A stretch of 64,000 nt of DNA from Pycnopodia helianthoides (GCA_032158295.1 CM063258.1:6652583-6716582); one strand, 5' to 3'. Positions 12,092 through 24,577 are shown, counted from the first letter of the stretch. The notes: generated by a model not told the origin, from the sequence alone. Program-made: numbers and translations.

Positions 12092-13005
12092 CATGGTTCG
12101 ACGTGTCATTGCCAAGCGGTTGAGTGCATCCGACTCAAGCTCTTGTGGCTACGGCATCAGGGTGTGGGTTCGAATCCCGGTCATGATACTTGTGTCCTTG
12201 AGCAAGACACTTACATTTTGTAAACAGTAACTTTAAATGCTTTTCATCAACCAGGGGGTAAATGGGCACCTGCGAGGGCAGAGATGGTTCTTGTGATTGA
12301 TTATAGCTTGGTGCGCTACATACTTGGCAGCGCAGGTTGCATACTCCCACGGGAGCTGAGATGGTTCTAGGAATGAAATAGAGGTCGTTCAGACACAGTA
12401 CTAAAGTCGGTTTTAAGGCAGTTGTAACTCATTCTGGTTTAACTTTGTGTGTCTGAACGCTCATAAAAATTTAAAAACCAAATCAGGTGGAACCCGAATG
12501 AGTTAAATCGGTCGGCGAGAGTGGTTTAGCGCTAAACCACTTTGGGTTTATCTTTTAGCACAATGTGTGGACAGAATAAAGTCAACCACATCCGGATTAA
12601 GTCCTCACCGGTGATCGGTGACTCAGGACGTATTGCGTAACACGCCATAAATCGTGAAAGCGTGCGTTTTTTGTACACACTTGTTTAAAAATGTAAATGC
12701 AGGGTTTTATGTAAATGTAGCTGATGTTGTTGTGTTGGGTCATGGTGCTGTTTGACCTCTTAAAACCGAAGATAAACCGTATCGGGTTTAGCTTTGAGCT
12801 GTCTGAACGCAAGAGGTACATGTAGTTTTGTTTTGACGACCAACCCCCGCTGTTCGTAAAGTTGACCGGTTCGGGTCTAACATTAGTACGCTGGCTGAAC
12901 ATGGCCATGAACAGCCCTGCCCAGAGGTGATAATGTTGGAGTGCCATGAGTGCACTGAGTGACAAATTTGAGCGCTATATAAGAAGCCACTATTATTATT
13001 ATTGA
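12092..13005 (+). mobile_element. tRNA-derived SINE S1 (variant body), interrupted
   Basis: The head GTGTCATTGCCAAGCGGTTG ... CGACTCAAGCTCTTGTGGC ... GGTTCGAATCCCGG contains A- and B-box promoter words of a tRNA with a long variable arm. The body (about 12220-12375) differs from the S1 copies at 30.5 and 47.1 kb. The tail GAGCGCTATATAAGAAGCCACTATTATT (about 12972-13000) is shared with them. An element occupies 12385-12809. Confidence 0.8.
12385..12809. mobile_element. GTTCAGACAC/GTCTGAAC inverted-repeat element nested in SINE
   Basis: Ends CGTTCAGACACAGTAC and GAGCTGTCTGAACG, with another TGTGTGTCTGAACG at about 12447-12460, so two related units may be present. It contains the palindrome GTGGTTTAGCGCTAAACCAC. 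Non-coding; host SINE sequence resumes afterwards. Confidence 0.65.
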
Positions 13006-13017
13006 CTTGACCTTGAC

Positions 13018-13580
13018 CCCCTTTCACACTGGACGGATTTCCTGATTTTCCTGAGCAAATTGTGTTGATCTTTTCACACTTGATTCGCTAACTCTTGCAA
13101 ACACCTGAGAAATAGCCATTTCCTGGAAAATACAATATAAATACGTAGCTAATGTGGTGTGGTTAAAAGGAGTACTGAGTGTTTATAAGATTGCAAGTGT
13201 GGATTTAAAATCCCCAGGAATTTTCTGGGGTTTTGTGACGATTGATCTGAGTGTAGAAAAGGCAGAAAACCTAAAGATGTGTTGCGTTCAGATGAGGCAA
13301 TTTTTGTGTTTTAATTGCGGTGTCAAGTGTGGATTTAAGATTCCCCAGGAATTTCCTGGGGTTACATGAGAATTTTGTCATCGTGTGAAAAGGGCAGAAA
13401 ACCTATATCATTTTGTTGCATTCAAATGAGGCAATTTTTTCGTTTTGAAAAACTAGCGTGTATTTGTTGTTTAAATGTTTGTCAACAGAATCACTGGATG
13501 ACCTTTCTGATGTTGTGTCTTTGTGATTTAATGGGTTTGTGTACAGTGTGCGTGTGTGTGGCTACACTGTTATAAACGTG
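13018..13580. mobile_element. Repeat Q (TTTCACACT family), copy 1 plus extension
   Basis: CTTTCACACTGGACGG ... TCTTTTCACACTTGATTCGC ... AAATCCCCAGGAATTTTCTGGG, then a second AGATTCCCCAGGAATTTCCTGGG unit at about 13339 with a shared GGCAGAAAACCTA context. The two inner units are a tandem duplication of about 145 bases. Confidence 0.65.
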
Positions 13581-14554
13581 ACGGTTTTACACTGTACTCA
13601 GCTGAAACTTTCACATGTGACTGCTATCGTATCGTTCTTTATAAGTTTGGATATAAATCAGCATTACGTTGACGAAAAAAAAACAATCTATGACCCAGAC
13701 CTTTAAAACTAGTTGTAGCTCAGAAATTGTATTACCAGTCCTTACGGTTTAATGGTACATGTACTATAGATTACGTCTTGAAAATTTTTCCCCCCGTCAC
13801 GGTTCTCCAGTCGCAAAAGCCTCTTTAATGCGATTGTCTTCTAAGCTCTGATGACCCTCAAGGCAGTTAATCCACCCCTCCCTTACCCTACCTGCTCAAG
13901 GGAACGCTCAGTTACAAACAAGGTGAGGGATTTAAACTCGGGGAGTGAGTATTAGCGAGGTGTTTGGATTGAGGGGGAGAAGGCGTCGGCGAGAGCGGAG
14001 ATTGTAAGATCTTGGGGCGACTGGGGGTTTCTTATTACCGGATTAGTGAGATCAAGAAGAGATTTTGAAAGTTGCAACCTGTCGCTGCTGATTGCTGGGA
14101 AGTAGCCAGATGCTGTCGGACAGAATTTAATGTACCAAGTATTTATCCTAATGAAAAAACCCCTCCGGGGCCCGTGGATATTAAAATGAGATTTTCATTT
14201 GAATTCTTGCAATAATAAGATTGTCTGAAACATTGCCAATTGAGAGTTTAATTGTACACAGTGTGCGCTGTGCAATTTTTTTCTGCAAGGAATAAAATAC
14301 CATGATTTTTATTAAATTAAAAATCAAGGACTGTTTTTTTTTTTCCTTCATATAAACTATAGATTGGTTGGCAATATATCTACCATGCTACGTGTGGCAC
14401 ACTGCTGCTCCTGCCAAGTATTGTTAATTTGAGCATAAAAAAGTGTGTCAACCATTTTGTTGCCCTGCATTATCTCATCAGATATCCGTTCTGATATATC
14501 TACTCTGGTAGGAACACAATAAGCAATTTTGAGATATTATAAGTTATCACACAA
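13581..14554. other. Non-coding, mostly unique
   Basis: 13790-14110 is less AT-rich and repeat-free. Otherwise nothing recognised. Confidence 0.45.
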
Positions 14555-14695
14555 GCGCGAGTGGAATACGGAAAAATATTGCGCTTAGAACTGCGTCCCA
14601 TATCCAACGAAGCCGAAGGCAGAGTTGGATATGGGACGCAGACGCGCTATATTTTTCCGTATTCCATGAGCGCGAGTGCGATAACGAATTTATCT
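14555..14695. mobile_element. Foldback element with a 60-base stem
   Basis: GCGCGAGTGGAATACGG..AAATATTGCGC..TGCGTCCCATATCCAACGAAG mirrored by TTGGATATGGGACGCAGACG..GCTATATTTTTCCGTATTCC..GAGCGCGAGTGCG. Nearly perfect hairpin with a GCCGAAGGC loop. TTATCACACAAGCGCGAGTGG and GCGCGAGTGCGATAAC extend the ends. Confidence 0.8.
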
Positions 14696-14699
14696 TCCA

Positions 14700-15557
14700 G
14701 CCTCATTAAGTCGATGAGGTTAGGTTATGTTTTTGTTTTTGGTTTTCCATGCACAAAGTTTAGAATGTTATTTGTGCACTGACCGTATGCGGAGCGTGAC
14801 GCATTGACACTAACAATACGCAGAGAGCAATATAAAAACTGGGAGTAGGTTATCGTCTGATATCACACTCCGGTTCGAGCATCTGATTGGATGATTAGCA
14901 CGTACTGGAAGATAAGGTGGACATACTATAAGGCCAAGTAAAAAAGAATACCAGTTGATCGTCCAGGTTTTTTCCAAAAAGTGGAGGATGAGGGCCTTTT
15001 AATATTTTATTTTTTATTTCTTTTGAAATGGTGGCCGCCAAGCATTTTAATTCAAACTGGCCACCAATTCTTCAGTTTAACATTACTACTTACACTTTGT
15101 AGTTACAAGTTCTAAAAAATTGGTAAGTTTCATGAAGAAAAAAAAACAGAAAATGTGTCTTTTTGAAGAAAAAAAAGCAAAAGAAAAAAATTAATAAAAA
15201 GGATGCGACCTCAAAAAAGGATAAGGGAGGGGAAGATCAACTGGTATTTTTTTTTATTTGGCCTAATTGCACTATTTTGGTTTGGGTAAATCTGTCTGTA
15301 TACACGCAAACCAATTGGTGTACTCCTATGGTGTTCGCCATATCTCAAAAAGGCTAATACAGACAGGATGTGGGAGGAGGGGAAGGGAAAGTACTTTACC
15401 GATGGGGTGAGGGGGGAATAGTATTTTTGTAATATATCATTTTTCATAGTGAAGAAAGCAAAGATTCATGGAAACCCTCCACTAAAAAACAATTCTAAAT
15501 TTATCCAGCCTGGAAGGTATTTTCGACCAGCAAAATATCTAGACTTATTGTCGTTAA
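14700..15557. other. Non-coding, no element recognised
   Basis: AT-rich with poly-A tracts at 15137-15200. The lysine-rich short open frame there is a low-complexity artefact. Confidence 0.5.
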
Positions 15558-15943
15558 AGGAACATTACAGAATTGGTAAGAAAAAAACTTGTAAAATATA
15601 CGTTTTGATCACGGATTTACATAAAACTTACACGGTCTAATGATGATGATAGTAGAAAACAACCCTTGAAATATTTCTGGCTGAAATGCCATATTTGATG
15701 AGAAATGAATAAACTAATTTTGCGATTGGAGTTTATCGCTCAGTGAGCATTTTATTCATTTGTTGAATCTATATGATTTCATGCAAATGTGTAATCGGTT
15801 TTTCACTATTTTCTCGTGACCCAGATGGCTGATCGATCTCAAACTTCTACAGGTAGGTCAGTTTATGTATATGGTGGATTACATAAAGTGCTTACACTGC
15901 AAGCAACTGTTTTGTTAGCAAAAACCAATTCTGTAATGTTCCT
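15558..15943 (-). mobile_element. Family A element, copy 4
   Basis: Flanked by TTAA at 15554-15557 and 15944-15947. Reverse orientation, full length, hairpin degraded to CGCTCAGTGAGCA. Confidence 0.92.
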
Positions 15944-16150
15944 TTAACATGTTTTTATGCAGACTGAATGGAATTGATTAAGTAACAAAATGATGATTTT
16001 TTAATTAGAAACGGAATACAATTTGTGGATGAATTTTTTGTTTTACTTATTTTACTTGATTGTGTTGTTTTTATGCATTTGAACTATGCAGGCTTGGGAT
16101 TTTTTATTATTTTTATTCCCTGTTTTGAGGATTTTCTCAAAATCTCATTT

Positions 16151-16426
16151 ATAATCCACCATATACATAAACTGACAAACCTGTAGAAGTTACACATTTG
16201 CATGAAATCATATAGATTCAACAAATGAATAAAACGCTCACGGAGCGATAAACTCCAACCGGAAAATTAGTTTATTCATTTCTCATCCAATATGGCATTT
16301 CAGACAGAAATATTTCAAGGGATGTTTTCTACTATCATCATCATTAGACCGTGTAAGTTTTATGTAAATCTGTGATCAAAAAGTGTATTTTACAAGTTTT
16401 TTTCTTACCAATTCTGTAATGTTCCT
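16151..16426 (+). mobile_element. Family A element, copy 5, truncated and internally deleted
   Basis: The left terminus is missing: similarity starts at ATAATCCACCATATAC. A further block between GTAGAAGT and ACACATTTGCAT is lost, which is the segment shared with families B and C. The right end is intact with TTAA at 16427-16430. Confidence 0.85.
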
Positions 16427-16430
16427 TTAA

Positions 16431-18538
16431 AAGAAGCAAAGCAATCACCAAAGGGAGAAAGAGATAGTCCACACTCTTTCCAGACCTGTAGTTTTGTATA
16501 TTCTGGTGATGCACATAGTCTTAAAACCTCCTGAATTGTAATATCTGGGAGATTCTGGGTCTAGATTAAAAATGTGAAAACCCAAAGCCTGCAAGTCTTT
16601 TGTAGGAGTATTTACACTCAACAAACACCATCCCTGTCTATGTTATGAATCAAGAACACGACAAGAGCAGGCTATAAAGGTTTTTAAAAAGTGAGAAAAC
16701 ATCATTATGTTTTTCTTCTTCTTCCCCAAAGTGGGCCGCTCGATCAATGTTTTTATGGTCTCATTATTAATGCATGAACTGATCATTAGAAACACTGAAC
16801 AATTTCGTTGGCATAAAAATGTAGCACAGTATGACTCGCAGTCATGATTATTTGCAAACAGTTTTGCATTTTGTACAATTTTTTTTCTTCTTGATAAACA
16901 CAAATAATAAAAGCTGACTTCCAGCAGTGACAATAACCATTGATAGTGGATCATTTTGTTTGCTGAAATTCTGATTTAAAATGCAAATTTATTATACCTG
17001 GCCGATATGTGGCAAAAGGTGGTTTCCCCCCCCCCCCACCCCAATAATCCCATACTTTAACACCCTTTTCCTCTTGGACATAAGTCCCCCCCCCCTAAAA
17101 TCCTCGAAAGAATTCCTGAGATTCCCATAACACAATGAAGCCACAATTTGAGGGGTAGGGGGAGGGGGGGGATTACATATGGAGCACCAAATGAAATTTA
17201 AGTCAAGGAGTACCAGCAAAAAAGTCGAATAATATCAAATTTCGTGTCCGAGTGAACCGTTACAATACAAGTGCACATGAGTCCCTTGTTGACCGCATTG
17301 TATTTGTGTGGGTACAGTAGTGTAGAGAGCTATGACCAATTCCTGCATGGTTATTAATCTATATATTTATACACGAAGTTGCTCATATTTGAACTTCTCC
17401 TTCAGACATTGCTTTTGATAAAGGATTCAAAATAGCAAAGAGCGTCACACATTTATTTTACAGCAACAGTGTAGTGAATTCTTGCTTTACTTTTGATGAA
17501 TGGCCCAAAGATGTGGCCAGTTGTACATCAACAAAGATCCCCAGTATACTTTAGAAGACTTTCCTATTCATTGTAACTATTGGTGTGGAACGCGGTAAGA
17601 GAAAGCTACAGAGCGGGCTTCGTCACCCCCACTCTTCGTTCTATCTTCAACAAGCGAGGTTCACCATTACAGCACTTCGTCTTCATAATTAACAACGTGT
17701 ACGCTGAGGCTACGTGGACCCTGAACTTGGCTCAGTGGTGTTTGCCCCTCACAACGAAGGGGTCCAGGTAACCAAGGCTTGCGTTAGTTTATTTAAATAA
17801 GCCACAGAAGTCTACGGGCAATTTCTTGTATATAAATATAGTTAGTGATTTAAGCCTCAGAATTCATAGGCAAACTTATTCTTTACTGTTCGGCAGACAC
17901 GAACATTTTCCTTCTTTTTGATAAGCATTAGCGCTTAAATAAAATACTGCTTATCCACTAAAACAGCGTTGATACTGTTTACTTGAAGGTGGGTATCCTT
18001 ACGTGTTGATTGAAAAGAAATCCGCTTCAATACCAAACAAATATTGAGGGTATCGCTGTGCGCGGGGAACGTGTCAATCTGTCAATTTTATCTGACTGTG
18101 ACGACAGGAGATGATGAGTCGCAAATTTTTGGGGTCAAGTTGGAAGAACAATTGCCCTTTAAAGTTTGAATCAACAGTGTGTTCAGTTCAGTTCTACAAT
18201 AGTCATTTTTAATTAAAGGACTGGAGGGGTTTGTGGTCGGAGGTCACCTTGAATCACATGTAAAAAATTAAAAATTTAAAAAGAGAGAGAGAGAGGGGGG
18301 GGGTACACTGCTGGAGACTAGGAAATATTTAAAGCATTGAATTTGACTCGCAGTGGCTGTTTTTTTTTCCCGAACATGCAGAGGGGAGATATTTTTTTTG
18401 GGGGGGAGCTGGTTGTTTACATTGCTTGGAAGGATTGTCATAGTGAGGTTGTTTACATTGTGATAGTAATGGTTGGTTGTATTTACTAGAGTAGCGAGGT
18501 TACAGCTTAAAACTCTGTGATGCCATTTATTGTTTTGA
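16431..18538. other. Non-coding stretch between family A copies
   Basis: It holds the second copy of the low-copy repeat near 17080-17190. At 17576-17771 there is a repeat-free, GC-richer 63-codon frame ending near CAG|GTAACC, without recognisable protein features. Poly-pyrimidine and poly-G runs lie at 17028 and 18293. Confidence 0.45.
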
Positions 18539-18925
18539 AGGAACATTACAGAATTGGTAAGAAAAAAACTTGTAAAATATACTTTTTGATCACAGATTTA
18601 CATCAAACTTACAGGGTCTAATGATGATGATAGTAGAAAACATCCCTTGAAATATTTCTGTCTGAAATGCCATATTTGATGAGAAATGAATAAACTAATT
18701 TTCCGATTGGAGTTTATCGCTCAGTGAGCGTTTTATTCATTTGTTGAATCTATATGATTTCATGCAAATGTGTAATCGTTTTTTCACTATTTTCTCGTGA
18801 CCCAGATGGCCGATCGATCTCAAACTTCTACAGGTATGTCAGTTTATGTATAATGGTGGATTACATAAAGTGCCTACACTGCCAGCAACTGTTTTGTTAG
18901 CAAAAACCAATTCTGTAATGTTCCT
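18539..18925 (-). mobile_element. Family A element, copy 6
   Basis: Right flank TTAA (18926-18929); left flank TTGA (18535-18538), a one-base decay of the target duplication. Reverse orientation, full length. Confidence 0.9.
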
Positions 18926-19419
18926 TTAAAATGTCTTCAGACGCCCTACAGGACAGCAGGGTGCTGTCTGTTGGGAAAAAGTGTATACCTCCTTTACAAT
19001 GTTGATTTCATATTTTTTTTTTTTTTTAATTGTTTGAAAATTATTATGTTTTACACTGCAAAACCGCACTTTTTGTTGTACACTACCCTAAACGGTTATA
19101 GGCCATGTCAATTGGGCCTGTCTGAGGATAGAACTTGGAGGGTTTCACCCTTTTTTGCACAAAAATGACAAGCAATGATGGAAAATGTGTCTTTGGTCTA
19201 CAGGTTGCAGGCCTATAGGCCATCGGAGGGTTTTAAATATAGACAATGTAAAAAAAATGGATTTGAATGTTGAATCCCGTTTTGTTGAGTTCAGTTTTGT
19301 AAAGCTTTTTGTTGTAACTTTGAATATTGCTAGCCCTTTTTGTTGTTTTATGATTCAAAGGAAAAAAGCCATACAAAAAAAATAACAATAAATTCTTATT
19401 TGGTTTTACCCTTTTACCG

Positions 19420-19640
19420 ATTGTTTGTAAAGCACTTTATAACCAGTACTTTGTGTGAACAAATATTCACAGGCATATTACTCGGATGGGATTCGAACCA
19501 TCAACCTTTGCCATTCTAGAGCAGATGTCTTAACAACTAGACCATCGAGGTTGCCCAGAGCTACAATAGAGGCAGTTCGAATCCTATGTTTTTATTATCC
19601 CCGATGCAAGTTTAACATCTGTTAAACAATAAAATCAGCA
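19420..19640 (-). mobile_element. tRNA-derived SINE S2, copy 1
   Basis: On the minus strand: CCTCGATGGTCTAGTTGTTA AGACATC ... GGTTCGAATCCCATCCGAG, i.e. A- and B-box tRNA promoter words. Followed by AATATGCCTGTGAATATTTG, as in the other S2 copy. Not a functional tRNA: stems do not pair well. Confidence 0.75.
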
Positions 19641-19769
19641 TGAGCTTCAGTTAACGATGGGAATTCAAATTTTGTAGGAAGTACTTATTGACTGAATGGG
19701 GATTGTAAGTATTTAATTATGGTTTTATATATCAATTTAGTAGTCATAAAGCTGTTTTTACTTTTGTTT

Positions 19770-20060
19770 GTCAAGTAATAAACCACAAGGTAAAACTGAC
19801 TGGGTACATTTTAAAGATAGTTTTTGTTTATTACTTGACATTTAAAGTAAAAAAAAGAACATTGCACCCACCATAAGGTGATCCCCAGGTTGTATCGTGA
19901 TCTTTGGTTGAATGGCTTCTGACTGGCACCCCTGAACAAAGACATTGACAAAATAGAGAGACCGCCAACATAGGGCTAGATAGCTCAGTTGGTAGAGCGC
20001 TAGTACGTTAGTCCAGAGGGGCGATGGTTCAAATCCCGCACTAGTTCGTCAATTTTATTT
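19770..20060 (+). mobile_element. tRNA-derived SINE S3, copy 1
   Basis: GTAATAAACCACAAGG ... GGCTTCTGACTGGCACCCC ... GAGACCGCCAACATAGGGCT AGATAGCTCAGTTGGTAGAG ... GGTTCAAATCCCGC, followed by TCAATTTTATTTGGTTCAAC. The tRNA-like part is at the right end. A and B boxes are clear. Confidence 0.78.
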
Positions 20061-20220
20061 GGTTCAACCCCAAGCTTTTCTGTTTGTGTAGTTTCTTTAT
20101 TTGAATCTGTTCCTTGTTCTTGTTTCCCATCTTGTAGTCCATCTTCCTTTTAAAACTTTGGATCATGTCTTTTAAATATAACAAAAATGATAATATTAAA
20201 AAATATTTAAATATTTTTAA

Positions 20221-20608
20221 AGGAACATTACAGAATTGGTAAGAAAAAAAAGTTGTAAAATATACTTTTTGATCACAGATTTACATGAAACTTACACGGT
20301 CTAATGATGATGATAGTAAAAAACATCCCATGAAATATTTCTGTCTGAAATGCCATATTTGATGAGAAATTAATAAACTAATTTTCCGATTGGAGTTTAT
20401 CGCTCAGTGAGTGTTTTATTAATTTTTTTAATCTATATGATTTTATGCAAATGTGTAATCGGTTTTTTCACTATTTTCTCGTTACCCAGATGGCCGATCG
20501 ATTTCAAACCTCTATAGGTTTGTCAGTTTATGTATATGGGGGATTACATAAAGTGATTACACTGCCAGCAACTGTTTTGTTAGCAAAAACCAATTCTGTA
20601 ATGTTCCT
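20221..20608 (-). mobile_element. Family A element, copy 7 (more diverged)
   Basis: TTAA on both sides (20217-20220, 20609-20612). More substitutions than other copies (for example GTTACCCAGATGG, ATTAATTTTTTTAATC), suggesting an older insertion. Confidence 0.9.
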
Positions 20609-21033
20609 TTAAATATTATTCTCACTTCTTATAGTTGACTGAATATTTGTATTCAACCTGTAATGTGCTTGCGCTGTCGGAATGTAGAATATTTTATTTA
20701 CAACATAACGTTTAAAATTCATGTTAACAATTTTCGTCAGAAGAGTTAAATCTAAAATGTAATTTTTTTTCTTTCTGTGGGCTGTAGCTTTTACAGCAAA
20801 CGTTCTCAACCGAAGCATTTGTCACATTGGTTGACATTTCTTTAAAGATAAACATTCGTCAGGAAGTAGAGGTAATCAACATTTAGGGGGCGTAATTCCT
20901 CTGCTAATCTGGGGAGATGGAAAAGTAATTTAAAGATGATCCTACAAAGCCCAGGGCATTTACACTCTGATTCCAAGGAGTGCCCTTTCAATTATTTCTT
21001 GAAGGTTTTACCTCGACAAAGCGCTCACATTAA

Positions 21034-21434
21034 AGGTATTGTACAGGTCTGGTAGAGCTGACAAAATATCACACATGATCACACATGTTTTGTGTGATCA
21101 ACCATTATACATGAAATAACAAACCTGTGAAAATGTTCGGCTCGTGAGTCAGGAGAAAATAGTGGAAAAACCATGCACAGTTTTCAGCATATAAACACAT
21201 TGTCCTGTGATTTTGGTTGTAACAACCGAAATCAGCGGTTGTGTTGTTTAGGTTTTCAGATAGTTTTTCTCTGCTGTGTTTTCAGATAGTTTTTTCGAAC
21301 ATGACTTCGTTTTAGAGGAAACTATTTCACAGAAAAAATTGTTCTACATGTAGTATGAACTTCATAATCAGTAAGCTTTCAGACTGAAATTAACAAATGA
21401 TGTTTTTTATCCTTACAAATCTTGTATAAAACCT
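21034..21434 (+). mobile_element. Family O TTAA element
   Basis: TTAA at 21030-21033 and 21435-21438. The left end AGGTATTGTACAGGTCTGGT resembles the other TTAA families. The core ACAAACCTGTGAAAATGTTCGG..GAGAAAATAGTGGAAAAACC is shared with A and B. A central near-perfect palindrome (GATTTTGGTTGTAACAACC then GAAATC) lies at 21209-21233. Confidence 0.8.
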
Positions 21435-21438
21435 TTAA

Positions 21439-21735
21439 GCCTCTTTCACACTAGACGAAGTTCCAAGGATATTCCCAGGGAAATTTGGTTGACCTGTTCA
21501 CACTTGAACTGCTAACCCTGGCAAATCCCCAGGAAATAGTTACCCCTGCTTGGGAGTACATGTACGGTAAAACGAGACAACCCCGAGGTCAGCATACCAA
21601 GTGTTCATTCTCCTCCAAAAAAACTTGCATTGAGTGTGAAACAAACATGGGGTGGCGGTGGGAATAAAACACCCCAGGAATCTCCTGGGGTTTTATAATG
21701 TCCTGGGACGTGGCTGTGTAGTGTGAACAGGGCTT
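21439..21735. mobile_element. Repeat Q, copy 2
   Basis: GCCTCTTTCACACTAGACG ... TGTTCACACTTGAACTGC ... CACCCCAGGAATCTCCTGGGG ... GTAGTGTGAACAGGGCTT. Ends are inverted; it abuts family O with no gap. Confidence 0.75.
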
Positions 21736-22197
21736 CACACAGCATTCGGTTCTCGAGGACTTTTCAGTCGTAATGCATCTTGAAGGTGTTAACTCTGTCG
21801 GTCACGTTGTTGGTGACGCCGAGACAAGCTAACCACTCCCAGGTCCCTTCATTAGAGCTGCTCCTAAGGCGATAAGGTCTTGATCTCATAATCCTGACGT
21901 CAGCTTGGGCTGCGAGACTTAATTGAGTCTTAATTCGGGGATTGTTGAAGTGCGGAGCGAATGTCCAGAAGCTGGGCTGTGCACTCACTGACCATGCATA
22001 GTGTACGCCTCGGCCAACCGTCGTCTCATTGTGTTAAAGTGATTAGTTTTTTTTCTAGCAGTCAATTAAAATTAGGACTTCGCTTGGAGGCATTGGATGC
22101 CACCAAATCTAATGATTGTGAGTTGTGTTGAGAAATTTACCCACACTTGGTAAAAAAAAGTTATGTCGAAATTTGCGTCAATGTACGTGGATGTTAC

Positions 22198-22395
22198 AGG
22201 GGCTGTGAGGTCATGATCAAAGGAGGCTTGTGGCTGTACATGGATTGGTGAACTCTCGCCAAGTCACAGCAGGCGCGCGTGTGCTCTCTCCATAGATATG
22301 GTATGGAGGGAGGGTGCGCGCGTGCGTGCAGCAACTGGGTGAGAGTTCATAGCTTAATGTACAGCCACAAGCCTCCTTTGATCGTGACAACACAT
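22198..22395. mobile_element. Family T foldback element, copy 2
   Basis: CAGGGGCTGTGAGGTCATGA..ATCAAAGGAGGCTTGTGGCTGTACATGG mirrored by TGTACAGCCACAAGCCTCCTTTGATCGTGAC. Same design as copy 1, with CG-alternating arms around a central GATATGGTATGG. Confidence 0.83.
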
Positions 22396-22654
22396 ATTCT
22401 GTCGCTGCACCTAAAAGTGGTTGATGATCTTTCTTTTCTCTGATGACATACATGTAGCCCAACATGATTAACTCAACCCCGAAACTATTAAACTCTGATT
22501 ATACGGTGGTTATGCATGGCCCCATGATCAGGTTGGTCATGGTTTGGGAGTGCACTCTCCATCAATTCAATTTTTTTTATTTTTTTTACATAGCTGTTTA
22601 AATTTGACAGGTTTTTGAGTGATAAGGAAGAGGAGATGATGAGAGATTTCAAGG

Positions 22655-22835
22655 TAGGGTCATAGATCGGTAAATACTCCAAAAATGAATGACCATAAAA
22701 ACTTTGTGAGAAGCACTGCAGCTGTTGATAGTGTAAAATGTTTTTTAAAGGATTACCTTTGAAGTAATAATGGTCTGGATAAATTTTCACCCAAAAACAT
22801 TTGAATCTGAGAAATGATTCATGCATGAGGCGTTT
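22655..22835 (+). mobile_element. Family D fragment
   Basis: Left part of a D element: AGGTAGGGTCATAGATCGG, then GTAAATACTCC, ACCATAAAAACTT, CACTGCAGCTGTTGATAGT and CACCCAAAAACATTTGAA. The right half is absent. Confidence 0.75.
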
Positions 22836-23377
22836 CTTAGCTTTCTGACAGTTGGTGTTCGTGCTCGTTGGTGTTCTGTGTGGCCAGAGATGCGGTTGGT
22901 ACCCGCTGTCATCTCGCTAAATGTGGATGGTTTTGACGTTCGTGTGAAAATACTGTGACAGCTTGTTTTTTTCTTTTTTTTCTTAGCTAGCAGACACTGT
23001 ATTCAGCTGAAAGTTTTTTTATATCTTTTGTTACAATTTGCCTTTAAATCATCATTTTGTTGACCAAACCAATCTGTGACCCTACCTACTATTCGATGAT
23101 TATGGTTTATTGCCATTGCACCCTACCAGCTGAATTACAAAACAGTTTACACTGAAAATGTATACATTACAAAAAAAATTGTAAAACGTAAACGGTATTA
23201 AACCAACATTCGTCAGAAGAATTTGAAATAAAATTTCAGCTAAAAACTTCTTCTGTTGCCACAACCGAGAGGGAGTTTTTGAAATTTGAAATCAGGTTGT
23301 CCTTGGACCCTGGTTCAAATCCTGCCTCAGACTTGCACCTTGCGCCTTGCAAGCGGATTGGCAGACGTTTGCATGCC

Positions 23378-23572
23378 AGGGCTCAATTTCATACAGCTGC
23401 TGAACCACACAAAGTAGCTACGAAGAACAAAAGTATGCTTACCAGAATAGGGCTACCAGCCAAAATACCACGTCCCATATTGCCATTTATGAATGGTATC
23501 CTGCTCATTTTGGTTAGGCAGACAATCGTTAAGCAATATTTGCTGCTTAAGCAGCTGGATGAAATTGCCCCC
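23378..23572 (-). mobile_element. Repeat E copy
   Basis: GGGCTCAATTTCATACAGCT ... GCTTAAGCAGCTGGATGAAATTG. The interior is in reverse (GGTATCCTGCTCATTTTGG). A 114-codon open frame across it is not a gene. Confidence 0.85.
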
Positions 23573-23876
23573 TGGTACTTCACAGAGGCTCAATATAAGC
23601 CGCGGAGCACGTTGAAGGCCTGAAAATTACTTTATAAGCTGTAAGTGTTGGCCCCCAAAAATTACGGTATACATCTTCAAGGATGTTGGCGTAGGTTTTT
23701 TTTTTTTTTGTAGTGCTTCAAACATTGCCGGATGTTCTATGGAATCAAAGGCAGACTGTCTCAAAATCCAAAAAGCAGACGCCCAGGGGCAAGTTGTATT
23801 CCTTTGTTTTCTGGATTATCTGATTCATAGCTTGCATAAATGCAGGCCTTGCAGATAAAGCTTCTTGTAAAGTAGC

Positions 23877-23877
<1 letters not shown>

Positions 23878-23922
<45 letters not shown>
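23878..23922 (+). repeat. (AATC)n microsatellite
   Basis: Eleven uninterrupted tetranucleotide units. Confidence 0.95.
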
Positions 23923-24191
23923 TTTGCACCTTAACCCGGAGGACGTTAGCTCCACAAATTTTCACTCTCAACTCTTGCCTATCTTGCACTCTTCGATGTT
24001 CCAGGTATAGAAGGTGCTGTTGGCAGTGATGTCGATTGCCCATCTCTTCCATGGCCTACCCCATCAAATTTTTTCGCCCAGTTACTGATTCAAGTAGGAT
24101 ACATTTTTTAGAGTCTGCTGTTTACTGATTCAGAGGGTCAATACACTGAGATTTACTTGCCCCCAGGAAGTTTTAGTAGCCAAGACTTTAA

Positions 24192-24577
24192 AGGAACATC
24201 ACAGAATTGGTTTTTGCTAACAAAACAGTTGCTGGCAGTGTAAGCACTTTATTTAATCCACCATATACATAAACTGACAAACCTGTAGAAGTTTGAGATC
24301 GATCGGCCATCTGGGTCACGAGAAAATAGTGAAAAACCGATTACACATTTGCATGAAATCATATAGATTCAACAAATGAATAAAACGCTCACTGAGCGAT
24401 AAACTTCAACCGGAAAATTAGTTTATTCATTTCTCATCAAATATGGCATTTCAGACAGAAATATTTCAAGGGATGTTTTCTACTATCATCATCATTAGAC
24501 CGTGTAAGTTTTATGTAAATCTGTGATCAAAAAGTATATTTTACAAGTTTTTTTCTTACCAATTCTGTAATGTTCCT
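24192..24577 (+). mobile_element. Family A element, copy 8, inserted in repeat N
   Basis: TTAA at 24188-24191 and 24578-24581. The flanks GTAGCCAAGACT and ACATGTTTTGTCATAA join in the empty copy of repeat N as GTAGCCCAGATTTTAAACATG around 49954, with a single TTAA. This directly shows TTAA target duplication. Confidence 0.95.

Noticed and set aside
17580..17771. 63-codon frame ending near a donor-like CAG|GTAACC
   Set aside because: No acceptor of quality upstream, no recognisable protein similarity and no phase link to the other exons that I could establish.
19970..20045. Possible functional tRNA gene
   Set aside because: A and B boxes are present, but the flanks match SINE S3 copies elsewhere and the acceptor stem does not pair.
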